From Hoyosella sp. YIM 151337 (GTDB taxonomy: Bacteria; Actinomycetota; Actinomycetes; Mycobacteriales; Mycobacteriaceae), in assembly GCF_026041215.1 (NCBI RefSeq), contig NZ_JAPEIQ010000028.1:1-64000 (forward strand): DNA of 64,000 nucleotides, written 5' to 3'. Shown here one piece after another: positions 24,926 through 34,120 of the stretch. Position numbers and translations under genes: made by a program. The notes below the pieces were generated by a model that saw nothing but the letters and a program-made list of their open reading frames with translations, ran no database searches and had not been told where the DNA came from. Every line of letters starts with the position of its first letter. The stretch's first letter is position 1.

Positions 24926-26002
24926 CTACCTCCTGATCGCGTCGAGCAATTCTCGCACAGCGGCCCGTCCAGCCCGATTGGCACCGATCGTCGACGCTGA
25001 GGGGCCGTACCCAATGAGATGGATCCGCGGATCCTTCGCTACCTGCGTCGCAAGTTGACCGGTCATCTGGATTCCGCCGCCCGGCCCGCGCAGACCCAGC
25101 GGCGCGAGGTGGTCAAGCGAGGAGCGAAAGCCCGTGCACCAGAAGATGATGTCCGCAGCTTCAAAGGTGCCGTCAGGGTAGCGAACCCCGTCTGGTTCGA
25201 TCCGTTCGAACATCGGATGCCGGTTAAGTACGCCGCGCCGCTGCGCCGCGCGCACGTCGGGCGTCACGGGGATGCCCGTCACCGAAACAACCGAACCGGG
25301 CGGCAAACCCCGGCGAACCCGGTCTTCCACCAGCGCGACAGCCTTGCGGCCCACGTCCACAGTGAAAGGTTCATCGCGGAAAACCGGCTCAGAGCGGGTC
25401 ACCCACGTTGTTGTCGTGACCCGGGATATCTCGTCGATCAACTGGACCGCGGAGATGCCGCCCCCGACGACGATGGTATGACGGCCCGCGAACTCCGCTG
25501 CCGTGTGGTAGTCACGTGTGTGCAACTGACGGCCCCGGAAGGTGTCCGCGCCCGGATAGAACGGGATGAACGGGCGTTCCCACGTTCCCGTCGCGTTGAT
25601 GAGACCTTTTACCGACAGCGTCCCCTGTGACGTCTCGACGTTCAGCCGTCCGTCATCGGTGCGGTCACAGACCACCTGTACCTTCACGGGCCGCTGAACC
25701 TCGAGACCGAACCTGCGTTCGTACTCGGCGTAATAACGCGGCACCGCATCAGCGGCGCGCACCTCACGGACGTCGCCGTCAAGCGTCTCAGCGAAACGCA
25801 TACCGGGCAGGTCACTGATCCCGTTGACCGTCATGAGCGTGAGGGACGGCCACCGGAACTGCCACGCGCCCCCAGGGTGTGGCGCGCTATCGAGCACCAC
25901 GAAATCGTCGACCGGAACGAGACCCGACTTGCGCAGAAAGTAGGCACCGGAGAGACCAGCCTGGCCGGCGCCAATAACGGCAACTTCGGGATCGCGTTTC
26001 AT
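24926..26002 (-). CDS. Flavin-containing monooxygenase-like protein
   Basis: A 358-residue flavoprotein. FAD-binding GAGQAGLSGAYFL is at residues about 12-24 and a second dinucleotide motif, VVGGGISAVQLIDEI, near 177. The ATG tract INATGTW and the end motif IGYGPSASTIGANRAGR are typical of the YczJ/FMO-like group. The start codon follows the stop of the DUF4190 gene directly. It may act with the crotonase-like protein downstream. The substrate is unknown. Confidence 0.83.
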   Translation of the reverse strand: MKRDPEVAVIGAGQAGLSGAYFLRKSGLVPVDDFVVLDSAPHPGGAWQFRWPSLTLMTVNGISDLPGMRFAETLDGDVREVRAADAVPRYYAEYERRFGLEVQRPVKVQVVCDRTDDGRLNVETSQGTLSVKGLINATGTWERPFIPFYPGADTFRGRQLHTRDYHTAAEFAGRHTIVVGGGISAVQLIDEISRVTTTTWVTRSEPVFRDEPFTVDVGRKAVALVEDRVRRGLPPGSVVSVTGIPVTPDVRAAQRRGVLNRHPMFERIEPDGVRYPDGTFEAADIIFWCTGFRSSLDHLAPLGLRGPGGGIQMTGQLATQVAKDPRIHLIGYGPSASTIGANRAGRAAVRELLDAIRR

Positions 26003-26488
26003 TCAGTACCCTGCCGCCGTTACCCCGAGCAGCCCCACCCACACGAGCACTCCCGCAAGCAACAGGAGCGTGGTGAGCCACCCGATGATGATCCCAGCGA
26101 GGGCAATGCCGTCGCCCTGTTCCCCGGTCGCCCGGATCTGGCCGCGCGCGACATGTCCCAGAATGGCGCCGACGAACCCCAATGCGCCGCAGCACACAAA
26201 CGCCGACACCAGCGACACAACGAGTGAACCGATGGCGAGACCGTTCGTGCCTGGCGGCGGCACGTGCGGGTACTGGTAGCCCGGCGGCGGATAGTTCGGC
26301 GCCCCGTATGAGGGGGGCAATTGCGGAGGCGGCATACTCGGATCCCAGCCAGCGCCACTGGGTGGTTCCGGCGGTGCACCATACGGGGTGCCCCACTCGA
26401 AACCGGGAGGATACGGCTGTCCGTACGGTGGCGGGCCACCCTGGCTAGATGACTCGTCGTTGCTGGATGGATCCCGCGGCGTGCTCAC
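26003..26488 (-). CDS. DUF4190 proline-rich membrane protein
   Basis: About 161 residues. The first 90 are Pro/Gly/Tyr-rich and probably disordered (GGPPPYGQPYPPGFEWGTPY); the rest holds two membrane helices in a DUF4190 domain (LAIGSLVVSLVSAFVCCGAL and GIALAGIIIGWLTTLLLLAG). The start is GTG at 26488; an in-frame upstream extension overlaps the response-regulator gene. It sits between the response regulator and the FMO-like gene in the same run. Function unknown. Confidence 0.75.
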   Translation of the reverse strand: MSTPRDPSSNDESSSQGGPPPYGQPYPPGFEWGTPYGAPPEPPSGAGWDPSMPPPQLPPSYGAPNYPPPGYQYPHVPPPGTNGLAIGSLVVSLVSAFVCCGALGFVGAILGHVARGQIRATGEQGDGIALAGIIIGWLTTLLLLAGVLVWVGLLGVTAAGY

Positions 26489-26525
26489 CGCACGAAGATA
26501 TCGGAAGTTGGTGCGCCCTGCCGGA

Positions 26526-27227
26526 TCACTCCCCCTTCTCGGGCAAACCGGCGTCGTGGACGATGATCGCAACCTGCACGCGATTGTCGCACTGCAGCTT
26601 GGCGAGCACCCGAGACATGTATGTCTTTACAGTCGGAATGCTCAGGTGCAGAGCAGTCCCGATTTCGGAGTTCGTTTTGCCCTCCGCCACTGCGAGCGCA
26701 ACGTCACGCTCACGGTCGGTCAGCAGGTTGAGTGTCTGTCGCGCGTCAGCCTGCCGCTGTTCTTGGGCGGTCACCGGCTCCGATGCGGTGACATGCGCGA
26801 CGAGCCTGCGCGTTACCGTCGGCGAGAGGACGGGCTGCCCCGCGGCAGCTTTGCGAATCGCGTCGAGGATGTCACGTGGCGGTGTGTCTTTGAGGAGAAA
26901 TCCATCCGCTCCCAGCCGAAGCGCACGCAGCACGTGGTCATCGGTGTCGAACGTCGTCAGCACAACAACCGCGGGGGCAGGCCCAGCGCGGCGCAGCCGT
27001 TCGAGCGCGGTGAGGCCATCCATCACTGGCATTCGGATGTCCATCAGCACGACGTCCGGGTGTAACGCAGAAATCAGCCGAAGCGCATGCGAACCGTCGG
27101 GTGACTGTCCTACCACGTCAATCGCAGGGTCAGCACCGAGCAGCAGGGCAAGCCCCGATCGGACCAGTGCGTCATCATCCACGAGCAGCACTTTGATCTG
27201 TGGGTTCACTGGCGGCACGGGATCCAC
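26526..27227 (-). CDS. NarL/FixJ-type response regulator
   Basis: A 233-residue response regulator. The receiver domain has acidic residues DDD near 17-19 and the phosphoacceptor Asp63 in LMDIRMPVMDG, with Lys in LLKDTPP. The LuxR-type helix-turn-helix at about 165-220 contains LTDRERDVALAVAEGKTNSE. It overlaps the sensor kinase gene by 22 bases. Likely controls its own operon or neighbouring genes; no operator is known. Confidence 0.92.
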   Translation of the reverse strand: MDPVPPVNPQIKVLLVDDDALVRSGLALLLGADPAIDVVGQSPDGSHALRLISALHPDVVLMDIRMPVMDGLTALERLRRAGPAPAVVVLTTFDTDDHVLRALRLGADGFLLKDTPPRDILDAIRKAAAGQPVLSPTVTRRLVAHVTASEPVTAQEQRQADARQTLNLLTDRERDVALAVAEGKTNSEIGTALHLSIPTVKTYMSRVLAKLQCDNRVQVAIIVHDAGLPEKGE

Positions 27228-28372
27228 ACTTCCAGATGGAATTCTGGCTGCCCGTCCGCGCCGCGCCGCACTCCGTGGCGCAGCGTGCCACCCGCGAGCT
27301 GCACACGCTCTTCCATGCCGATAAGGCCCTGACGTGCGCCGGGCGCCGCGATCGCGTGCCGCATCAACGTGTTGTAGAGGTGAATGTGTATTTCCTCGGC
27401 GCTTTGCTCCACCGACACCGTCACCGGTTCGGTGGGCGCATGTTTGCGCGCGTTAGTGAGCCCCTCCTGCGTCACCCGGTACAGGGTGCGGCCCAACGAA
27501 TCCGGGATGGCTGCTGGATCGTCTATCGCCTCGGCGTACTGGATGTCCTGTCCGCCCGCCTGGGCGCCCGCGATGAGTTGTGGTAGGTCGGCGACTGACG
27601 GCTGGGGCCGCTGCTTATCTCCGGGTTCACTCTCCCCGCCGTCAACACTCCGGAGCACCCCGAGAATTTCGCGAAGATCATCCAGCGCTTCCCGAGCGCT
27701 CACACGGATCACGCCGGCCGTACGGGCCACTTCTTCGGGTGTAGCGTCCGGCCGCACTTCCAGCGCGCCGGCGTGCAACGTCACCATGGAGATACGGTGC
27801 GCCAGCACGTCATGCATCTCCCGGGCTATCCGCTCTCGTTCGAGACTGCGCAGCCGCTCAGCTTCGCTTTCCGCCAGTGCCGCAGTGCTGCGGGCCTGTT
27901 CACGCAGCTCGCTGAGATGCCGGCGCCGATTCTTCGCCCACCGCGCCCATAGCGCGACGATCACGATAACGACGATACTGAACGTGATGTAGGCGATTTG
28001 TTCAGCTGCGATGACGCTGGCGCGCAGGTAGTAGGTGACGACCACTGCGATGTGGCCGGCGCACACAAGAAGAGTTGTGCGCAGCGAGCGCCGCACTCCG
28101 ACCGCGAAGATCGCGAACAATGCCGCCAGACCTGCGAAATCGGTGAACAAGGAAATCACCATCAGCCCCACCGCGATGTGCACCGGCCACTGCCTGCGCC
28201 ACAGCAGCGCGAGGCACCCCAGCACCGAAACCACCAACGCGGCGACGAAATACACGCCGATCGGCAAACCATTGGTGTAGTGGGCATCGACCGCGGCGGC
28301 GACAACAATAAGAAGGGATGATCCGACGGCGAACACGTCGGCGGTGATGTCGCGCAACGAGCGTGCCCTCAT
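27206..28372 (-). CDS. NarL-class sensor histidine kinase
   Basis: A 388-residue membrane kinase. About five N-terminal helices (residues 10-145) are followed by a coiled linker and the HisKA_3 domain, with the phosphorylated His187 in EMHDVLAH. The ATPase domain has the N-box QEGLTNARKHA and G-box GLIGMEERVQLAGG. It has no large extracellular loop, so it probably senses within or at the membrane. Its ATG overlaps the stop of the upstream YqeB-like gene and its end overlaps the response regulator gene, giving tight coupling. Confidence 0.92.
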   Translation of the reverse strand: MRARSLRDITADVFAVGSSLLIVVAAAVDAHYTNGLPIGVYFVAALVVSVLGCLALLWRRQWPVHIAVGLMVISLFTDFAGLAALFAIFAVGVRRSLRTTLLVCAGHIAVVVTYYLRASVIAAEQIAYITFSIVVIVIVALWARWAKNRRRHLSELREQARSTAALAESEAERLRSLERERIAREMHDVLAHRISMVTLHAGALEVRPDATPEEVARTAGVIRVSAREALDDLREILGVLRSVDGGESEPGDKQRPQPSVADLPQLIAGAQAGGQDIQYAEAIDDPAAIPDSLGRTLYRVTQEGLTNARKHAPTEPVTVSVEQSAEEIHIHLYNTLMRHAIAAPGARQGLIGMEERVQLAGGTLRHGVRRGADGQPEFHLEVWIPCRQ

Positions 28373-29070
28373 GAGCTGACCAGCGGGCGCCAGTACTGCT
28401 TCACCCCTGATTCACGGACCGTGTACTCGAGTTTCTCGATCTCGGAACGCAACTCCGCCACGTCGTCGGCGGCCTTTTTTCGCAGCGCCTCCTCTCGGGC
28501 TTTCAGCAGCGCATTCACTCCTGGCGGCAGCTCGGGCATCGACGGAATCCATCGCCGGTAGAGGTCGTCATACGGGTCTTTCGCGAACCAGGGATATCCG
28601 TGCGTGCGGAAGGCGTCAGCTAGCTCGTCGTCGGTCGACTCGTGGTGGTCGCGGAAGATCTGTCGCGACTCGCGGTCGAGGATCACCAGGCTCCGCCCAT
28701 CGGTGAAGACCGCGCTAATATCAGCTTTTGGGAGCTGCCGGGACGTGTCTTCCTTTTTGAGACGCACCTCCTCGTTCGTGACCGTGACGGTCAGGCAGCT
28801 GAAGACAGCGAACACTGCGAAGGCGAGCCCCAGGATGAATCCGCCGCCCAGAAATATTGCGGCGGACCAGCGCTGGTCAAGCTCCGATACCAATTCGAGG
28901 GGGCCACGCATCGGCACCCACGGCAAACCGAGCGCCCATCCAGCGACGCGCGGCAGGCTATAGCCGATCGCCACCCCGGCTAGCGGAGCGCCTGCCAGCC
29001 ACAATGCTTTCAGCGGCGCGGACAATCCAAGGGTGGTCGCCGACTCACGCGCTGACGCCTTCTTGCTCAT
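28369..29070 (-). CDS. YqeB-like membrane protein
   Basis: A 233-residue protein with two N-terminal membrane helices (about residues 20-45 and 70-95) and a cytoplasmic domain that ends in a charged coiled coil (DDVAELRSEIEKLEYTVRE). The pattern GLPWVPMRGPLELV and TNEEVRLKKEDTSRQLPKAD recalls proteins annotated YqeB. It is the first gene of the operon with the two-component system (4-base overlap with the kinase gene), so it may modulate or sense for that kinase. Confidence 0.7.
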   Translation of the reverse strand: MSKKASARESATTLGLSAPLKALWLAGAPLAGVAIGYSLPRVAGWALGLPWVPMRGPLELVSELDQRWSAAIFLGGGFILGLAFAVFAVFSCLTVTVTNEEVRLKKEDTSRQLPKADISAVFTDGRSLVILDRESRQIFRDHHESTDDELADAFRTHGYPWFAKDPYDDLYRRWIPSMPELPPGVNALLKAREEALRKKAADDVAELRSEIEKLEYTVRESGVKQYWRPLVSS

Positions 29071-29157
29071 GCTCCCACGTTATTTAATGTGGCTCCTGGT
29101 GGGCATCGGCCGAAGGTCTTGTCATTCGCTTGCTGGCGATCGACTTTGGTATGACTT

Positions 29158-30660
29158 TCAGGGCGGTGGACGCCCGGCGAGACCGCCATGCGGCGGCATG
29201 GTGACGCGTGTGATGCCGCTGCGACTGCTCCAGAGCACAGCCCCGGCTTCGAGAAGCACGCATGTCCATTCCCGTGCGGTCTTCAGCTGGTGGTGCAGGG
29301 GGCACAGGGGCTGCAGGTTGGCCGCGATCGTCCACCCACCGAGCAGGGGGTGCTGGTGGTTGAACGCCACGCGGTGATCCAGCTGACACCGCCGCGATGG
29401 CACATTGCATCCTGGGAAGACGCATGTCGGGTAGACCGCGTGCACGACCGCGGTGGTCGCGGCGGACGGCCGGTATGTCAGCGCCCCCTCGGGGGGCGCG
29501 AGGTACCCTCCGTGCCCCTGCGGGTCGATGCCGTGCGCCAGCTCCGGGTTCATCGCGATCGCGTCGACGAAGTCGTCGAGCTGGGAACCGACACCCGCTA
29601 CAGGCTTCGGTGTAACTCGGGCTTCACAGCCGAGGCTTAGTGTGCCCGGGCGGTACCGCTTGCGGCCAGCGGCGACATAATGCCTGCACGACAGCGCTCG
29701 CGACGGTGCTTCGGTATTTGGTACGAGGGAACGCATTTCGGTGAGCAGCCCGCGCCACGTCGCATCTTGCGCGAGAGCGCGCACCGCTGCGGGTGTGAGA
29801 GGTGTGCCGTCGGGCAGGTGGCCGGGATCATTGGATAAGCCCAGCAACGTTTCGATGCCGACAACGACATTCAGCAGATGCCCACGCCGAGCGGGCTGCT
29901 GTGCGGAACGGGCCGATGCGCACTCAGCCCGGCCACACCGGCACGCGAGGACTGTCTCACCGTGCAGCAGCGCCACCAGTGCATCGGCACGCCGGGATCC
30001 CCGGGTGCGCGGGTCAGCGGGACAGAGACTATCTGCAAGCTCGTTGATAAGCGTGCTGGCTTCGGCACCCTCGACATCGGTGAGACATGCGGTGAGCCAG
30101 GACAGCCCGTCGTCTCCGCCCCGGACATATGCCGTGCGCTCGGCGTCGCGGCGGTGCGCTTGCGCTGCAGCTGCCTCATCGGGTGCCGCGCGCATCCACA
30201 GGCGCCACACCTCTTTGCGCAACGGGCCCGGCGTCAAGTGCTGAGCTGCTGCGACAACGTCGGCTTCAATCGCAGAGACAACTTCCGCGCTGGCCTCACG
30301 CAGTATCGAGCAGACAGTGCGCACCTTCGCATAGTCGATCTCACCACGCGCGAACGCCTTGTCGACCTCCAGAAGCTGGAACACCAGTACTTGCGCGACT
30401 TCGATCATGGTTTGTGCGGTGCGCCGTGAGCACCCGAGAAGCACTGCCGCCTCGCAGGTCGCTGCATTGGAGGCAAGCAGAGGATCACCGTCGCTATCGA
30501 ACGCTTCGTCTAACCGGCTCTCCCACAGGTCACGCGCGGCGTGGATTTTTCGGCGTGCGGCGACATTTTCCTGGTAGCTGTACGAAGCGACATTAGCCAG
30601 CTGTGCTGCCACGTCGTCAGCACAAGTGACTAGCGGCAGGACGTCCAGGGTGTCGAACAC
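29158..30660 (-). CDS. DUF222 / HNH endonuclease domain protein (13E12-like)
   Basis: About 500 residues. The N-terminal two thirds is DUF222 (YAKVRTVCSILREASAEVV near residue 100). The C-terminal HNH nuclease is intact: CVFPGCNVPSRRCQLDH, then GWTIAANLQPLCPLHHQLKT. Family members are the 13E12-repeat proteins that multiply in Mycobacteriales genomes. The start is taken as GTG at 30660; upstream in-frame sequence overlaps the Nudix gene. No ribosome site is clear. No flanking repeats or intein are seen, so nothing shows current mobility. Confidence 0.82.
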   Translation of the reverse strand: MFDTLDVLPLVTCADDVAAQLANVASYSYQENVAARRKIHAARDLWESRLDEAFDSDGDPLLASNAATCEAAVLLGCSRRTAQTMIEVAQVLVFQLLEVDKAFARGEIDYAKVRTVCSILREASAEVVSAIEADVVAAAQHLTPGPLRKEVWRLWMRAAPDEAAAAQAHRRDAERTAYVRGGDDGLSWLTACLTDVEGAEASTLINELADSLCPADPRTRGSRRADALVALLHGETVLACRCGRAECASARSAQQPARRGHLLNVVVGIETLLGLSNDPGHLPDGTPLTPAAVRALAQDATWRGLLTEMRSLVPNTEAPSRALSCRHYVAAGRKRYRPGTLSLGCEARVTPKPVAGVGSQLDDFVDAIAMNPELAHGIDPQGHGGYLAPPEGALTYRPSAATTAVVHAVYPTCVFPGCNVPSRRCQLDHRVAFNHQHPLLGGWTIAANLQPLCPLHHQLKTAREWTCVLLEAGAVLWSSRSGITRVTMPPHGGLAGRPPP

Positions 30661-30719
30661 ATGTTCGATTCTAGCCGGAAATGTCTCGTTCCACAAGAGC
30701 GTTTCGCGGCTGTAGCGAG

Positions 30720-31196
30720 CTACCGTGTCCGCAACCAGTCGGCCACCGCGTGCCCGGTGCCAAAACCCCAGGGTTTCAGCTGGGCGGGCGGTACCCGTTT
30801 GATCTCGTCGAGTTCCTCGTTGAGGGCGATGGCGCCTTCCGCTTCCACGTGGTACGCGATGATGATCTGGTTCATCTGCTCGAACGGGTAATGCCCGACC
30901 AGCGAGACAGCAAGCGGATCGAGTGAAAGTTCTTCTTTGACTTCGCGTTGCACACCGGTTTCCGGCGTCTCCCCCGATTCGAGAAACCCCGTGATGAGCC
31001 CGAACCACGTTGGTGGCCAGGTTTTGTTGTGAGCGAGAATGATGTCCCCTTGATGTTCGACGATCGCGGCGACGACGGGAACCGGGTTCGACCAGTGGAT
31101 AAATCCGCACTGTGGGCAGCTGCGGCGCACGACCCCGTCGATCGCTGCATCCTGCAGTGGCGCAGCACAGCGCGGACAGTAGCGGAATTCGTTCAT
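30720..31196 (-). CDS. Nudix hydrolase with N-terminal zinc ribbon
   Basis: A 158-residue protein. Two CxxC pairs (CPRC and CPQC, residues 7-27) form a zinc ribbon; the Nudix box is GFLESGETPETGVQREVKEE near residue 70. This arrangement is like NudC-type NADH pyrophosphatases but shorter, so it may be a general nucleoside-diphosphate-linked hydrolase. Downstream (minus strand) lies the DUF222/HNH gene and upstream, 9 bases away, the membrane hydrolase gene, so it is probably cotranscribed with the latter. Confidence 0.87.
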   Translation of the reverse strand: MNEFRYCPRCAAPLQDAAIDGVVRRSCPQCGFIHWSNPVPVVAAIVEHQGDIILAHNKTWPPTWFGLITGFLESGETPETGVQREVKEELSLDPLAVSLVGHYPFEQMNQIIIAYHVEAEGAIALNEELDEIKRVPPAQLKPWGFGTGHAVADWLRTR

Positions 31197-31205
31197 TTCG
31201 CCTCC

Positions 31206-32864
31206 TCAGCGGGATGTCAATGCCTCCCGAATCGCCGCGATTTCACCTCGTGATCGCTCGGTGCCATCGGGGGCGCCATCCAGAATCGCGGCCCACATCT
31301 CCGTCGCCTCCGGTCCGTACGTGTGACCGTGTCCGCTTGGCACATCCGTGGAGAACACCATATCGAGCGTCACCTGCCAGAACGTCACAAACGGGATCCA
31401 GCGGACGCCTGGCTCCAGACGCGGTGACAGGGGCTCCTCAAGCCAGTCCGGCCGGCTCAGCAACAAGTCGAAACTCCACCAGACGATGGGGTCAGAAGCG
31501 TGCTGCCAGTAGACGATGCGCGGTGCCGGCCAATCGTTTGTCAGGCCGGGACCATCCAGGTCTTCTGGGTCAGACGCAAACCGGATGTGCGCGCCGTTCG
31601 CGATCACGGGCAGCACTTCCGGAGATCCCCGGTCCCGGCTTGCGGTAAGCATGCTCCACTGTTCGGAGAAGTTGGGCGTCCCCACCCACAGCGCCCCATC
31701 GGTGCGGGCCATCATGTCGTAACCGCCCGAGAAGGCTGACTGACCACCGAAGGACCCCAGGCTTTCACCAAACACCAGCAACTTCGGCCGGTCATCCTCC
31801 GGCAGGTCGCGCCAGCGCTCGTACACAGCGTCGAACAACGCACGTCCTGCCTCCTGTGGGGTCAGGCGGTCCGCGACGAACGACAGCGCACTCGGTAGGA
31901 ACGAGTACTGCATCGACGCGATCGCACTGTCGCCGTCACTGAGGTATTCCAGCGACGCGGCGACGTTTGCGTTCACCCATCCCCGCCCCGTGGTGGTGGC
32001 GATCGCGAGCACGGATCGATCGAAACCGCCGGTGCGTTCGAGCTCATCAACCACGAGCCGTGCGGTTTCTTCGACGTCGTCGGCGGCCAGTCGTCCTGCG
32101 TACACGCGGATCGGCGTGACGGCGGGGCGGCCCGTCACCGCGGATATGTCATCCGCGCGGGGCCCACCGGCGACGAAGGTCCGGCCTTCCCGGCCCAGCG
32201 TGTCCCAGTCTTGCAGTGAATCAGGCGATCCGGAGCGCTCCGGTTCGACCGGCTGCACCACATCGGGCGCGGTCGATTCGTCCGCGATCGCCGCGGATTG
32301 TTCCGCGATGCCGACCACGCCGCGCTGCACCGCTCCGTCGATGACGAAAACCGCGAGAACTATAACGACGACGAGCGAGGCGAGGCGGGCTGTTGGCAAA
32401 GGCACAAATCGGTCCAGAAAGTGGGCCAGGGAGCGCGTGCCGAGACGGATCAAGCGCCCAGCCAGGACGAGGAGCACCGCGACGCTCACCGCTATCAGGA
32501 TGAGCGGGATATACATCGGACGGCCTTCGCTTGGCGCGCCGACGATCTCACGGATGTTCTCTTGCCACCACGACCCGAGCACAGCGAATATCGGAATGAC
32601 GATGACGGCGGTCAGCCCCAGCACAGTCCAACCAACCTGACGCACCCGGGGATGGAACGTGAAACTGTAGCCACACTTTCGCACCGCCCAGGCCGCTAAG
32701 CAACCCAGTCCATAGCCGATGGCCATGCTGATCGCGGAAGCTACGCCCTGGAACACCCACCACCGCGGCAGCAGCGATGGACTCATCGACCAGGTGTAAA
32801 AAAGCACCGCGAACGCCAGCCCCAACGGATGAAATGACTCGCCGAACGCACGCAGTCTTCGCAT
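31206..32864 (-). CDS. Membrane alpha/beta-hydrolase (Abhydrolase_9 type)
   Basis: About 552 residues. The N-terminal 210 residues hold four membrane helices with SMSPSLLPRWWVFQGV near the start, the hallmark of the Abhydrolase_9 N-terminal domain. The C-terminal hydrolase domain has the nucleophile elbow GESLGSFGG near residue 375 and a late His in GHGHTYGPEA. The family is common in Actinobacteria, with unknown substrate; an envelope lipid esterase is plausible. The start is ATG at 32864 or GTG at 32870. Confidence 0.85.
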   Translation of the reverse strand: MRRLRAFGESFHPLGLAFAVLFYTWSMSPSLLPRWWVFQGVASAISMAIGYGLGCLAAWAVRKCGYSFTFHPRVRQVGWTVLGLTAVIVIPIFAVLGSWWQENIREIVGAPSEGRPMYIPLILIAVSVAVLLVLAGRLIRLGTRSLAHFLDRFVPLPTARLASLVVVIVLAVFVIDGAVQRGVVGIAEQSAAIADESTAPDVVQPVEPERSGSPDSLQDWDTLGREGRTFVAGGPRADDISAVTGRPAVTPIRVYAGRLAADDVEETARLVVDELERTGGFDRSVLAIATTTGRGWVNANVAASLEYLSDGDSAIASMQYSFLPSALSFVADRLTPQEAGRALFDAVYERWRDLPEDDRPKLLVFGESLGSFGGQSAFSGGYDMMARTDGALWVGTPNFSEQWSMLTASRDRGSPEVLPVIANGAHIRFASDPEDLDGPGLTNDWPAPRIVYWQHASDPIVWWSFDLLLSRPDWLEEPLSPRLEPGVRWIPFVTFWQVTLDMVFSTDVPSGHGHTYGPEATEMWAAILDGAPDGTERSRGEIAAIREALTSR

Positions 32865-32992
32865 AGCCACCGACTCTATGCCGACCACCGCCGTCCCACG
32901 ACTTGGTGTAGGAAGTCGGTCGACGGTGCACAGGTGCATGGTTGCCAAGGAGGTAACTTGGTTTCGACAGGGTCCTTGCAGACAGGCGGAAC

Positions 32993-33799
32993 ATGCACAT
33001 AACTCGCGCGACGCGCCTGAGGTTCGTTCCGTTCGCGGCGCTCGGGCTGACGGCGTCAACAGTGATCGCAGGGTGCGGCAACGACGAGATGGGGGCGGCG
33101 ATGGACGAACTGACTGGCAGGACGTTTCTCTCCACCGAGATCGCCGGGGCGGCAATTCCGGGAGGCGGTCCGCTTCGCCTCGAATTCGGTGAGGATTCCC
33201 GCATTATCGCGAACGCAGGCTGCAATACCGCATCCGGAACGGCACGACTGGAGAGCGGCCGGATCATCACCGGCGAGCTCGCCATGACCCTGATCGGTTG
33301 TCCCCCTGAGACGGCCGGTGCGGACGAGTGGCTCGGGGCGCTATTCGCCGCTGAACCAGAATGGACGCTGGAGGATGCGACGCTCACGCTGCGCACGGAC
33401 AACGGGCAGGTGACGCTCGTTGACCGCACTGTCATGGATCCTGACCGGGCGCTCATCGGAACGGAGTGGGTCGTGGATTCACTCATCGAGCGGGACGCAA
33501 TCAGCACATCCACTGATCTTGAGGAAGCGCGACCGACGCTGACCATCGATGAATACGGGCGCGCAACGGGAAACACCGGGTGCAACAACTTTAATGCCAC
33601 CGCTGAAATCGAAGAGGACCGAATTATCTTCGGCCCGCTCGCGACCACGCGGATGGCGTGCCTGCCCGGACGTGACGAGATCGAGCGCGCGGTCCTTCAG
33701 ACGCTGTCGTCTACCACGGTGTCGGTGTCCATCGAGGCCGCGACGCTGACACTCATGACCGATGCTGGGCATGGTCTGCGGTTTTACGCCGCACAGTGA
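32993..33799 (+). CDS. META domain lipoprotein (two HslJ-like domains)
   Basis: A 268-residue lipoprotein. The lipobox is TVIAGC (Cys near residue 28). Two META/HslJ domains follow, each with the conserved Gly-Cys-Asn: NAGCNTASG and NTGCNNFNA. META proteins are linked in other bacteria to heat or novobiocin tolerance; the function here is unknown. The gene is divergent from the membrane hydrolase across 128 bases and ends in a strong hairpin. Confidence 0.85.
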   Translation: MHITRATRLRFVPFAALGLTASTVIAGCGNDEMGAAMDELTGRTFLSTEIAGAAIPGGGPLRLEFGEDSRIIANAGCNTASGTARLESGRIITGELAMTLIGCPPETAGADEWLGALFAAEPEWTLEDATLTLRTDNGQVTLVDRTVMDPDRALIGTEWVVDSLIERDAISTSTDLEEARPTLTIDEYGRATGNTGCNNFNATAEIEEDRIIFGPLATTRMACLPGRDEIERAVLQTLSSTTVSVSIEAATLTLMTDAGHGLRFYAAQ

Positions 33800-33834
33800 A
33801 CTGGCCCTGCCATCGGGTGATGACAGGGCCAGTT
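33799..33834 (+). terminator. Terminator of the META lipoprotein gene
   Basis: Perfect 11-base stem AACTGGCCCTG (33799-33809) and complement (33824-33834), 14-base loop. It could also stop the small minus-strand gene at 33854-33922. Confidence 0.75.
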
Positions 33835-34120
33835 GCGGGCTCAACTCAGCGGATTACAGCCCCCCGAGCAGCAGGTGAAGCAGATCGCCAACGATTGCGA
33901 TTAGACCAGCTACCAGACCCATGTTTGGCAGTCCTTTCATTCTGTTGCCGGAACTACATGTCACCCTTGCAAGGCACCGACCACGCTATGGACCACCAGT
34001 TTCACGAATGTTGGTAACGAGTTTCAGGAAGATCACTAGTTCGCGTATCAGCGTGTGAGTTTCTAACACGATCGTTACGACGGTCGATTACTATCTGCCG
34101 CTCGTCCGGTCATTATCTGT
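33835..34120. other. Intergenic stretch with one tiny ORF
   Basis: Between the lipoprotein terminator and the gene at 34121. Apart from the 22-codon minus-strand ORF described separately, I see no structured element. The 34020-34110 part is AT-richer and may hold the promoters of both flanking units. Confidence 0.4.
33854..33922 (-). CDS. Putative 22-residue hydrophobic peptide
   Basis: Reads MGLVAGLIAIVGDLLHLLLG then GL and stop: one membrane-spanning or amphipathic helix with a single Asp and His. AAAGGA lies about 9 bases before the ATG at 33922; an ATG six codons earlier (33940) has no ribosome site. It is followed directly by the shared hairpin at 33799-33834. Peptides of this kind include type I toxins, membrane regulators and porin-like peptides; I cannot say which. 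Short length makes chance a real alternative. Confidence 0.45.
   Translation of the reverse strand: MGLVAGLIAIVGDLLHLLLGGL

Noticed and set aside
29158-30660. Active mobile element carrying the DUF222/HNH gene
   Set aside because: No terminal repeats, target duplication or transposase seen; HNH proteins of this type are common as single genes.
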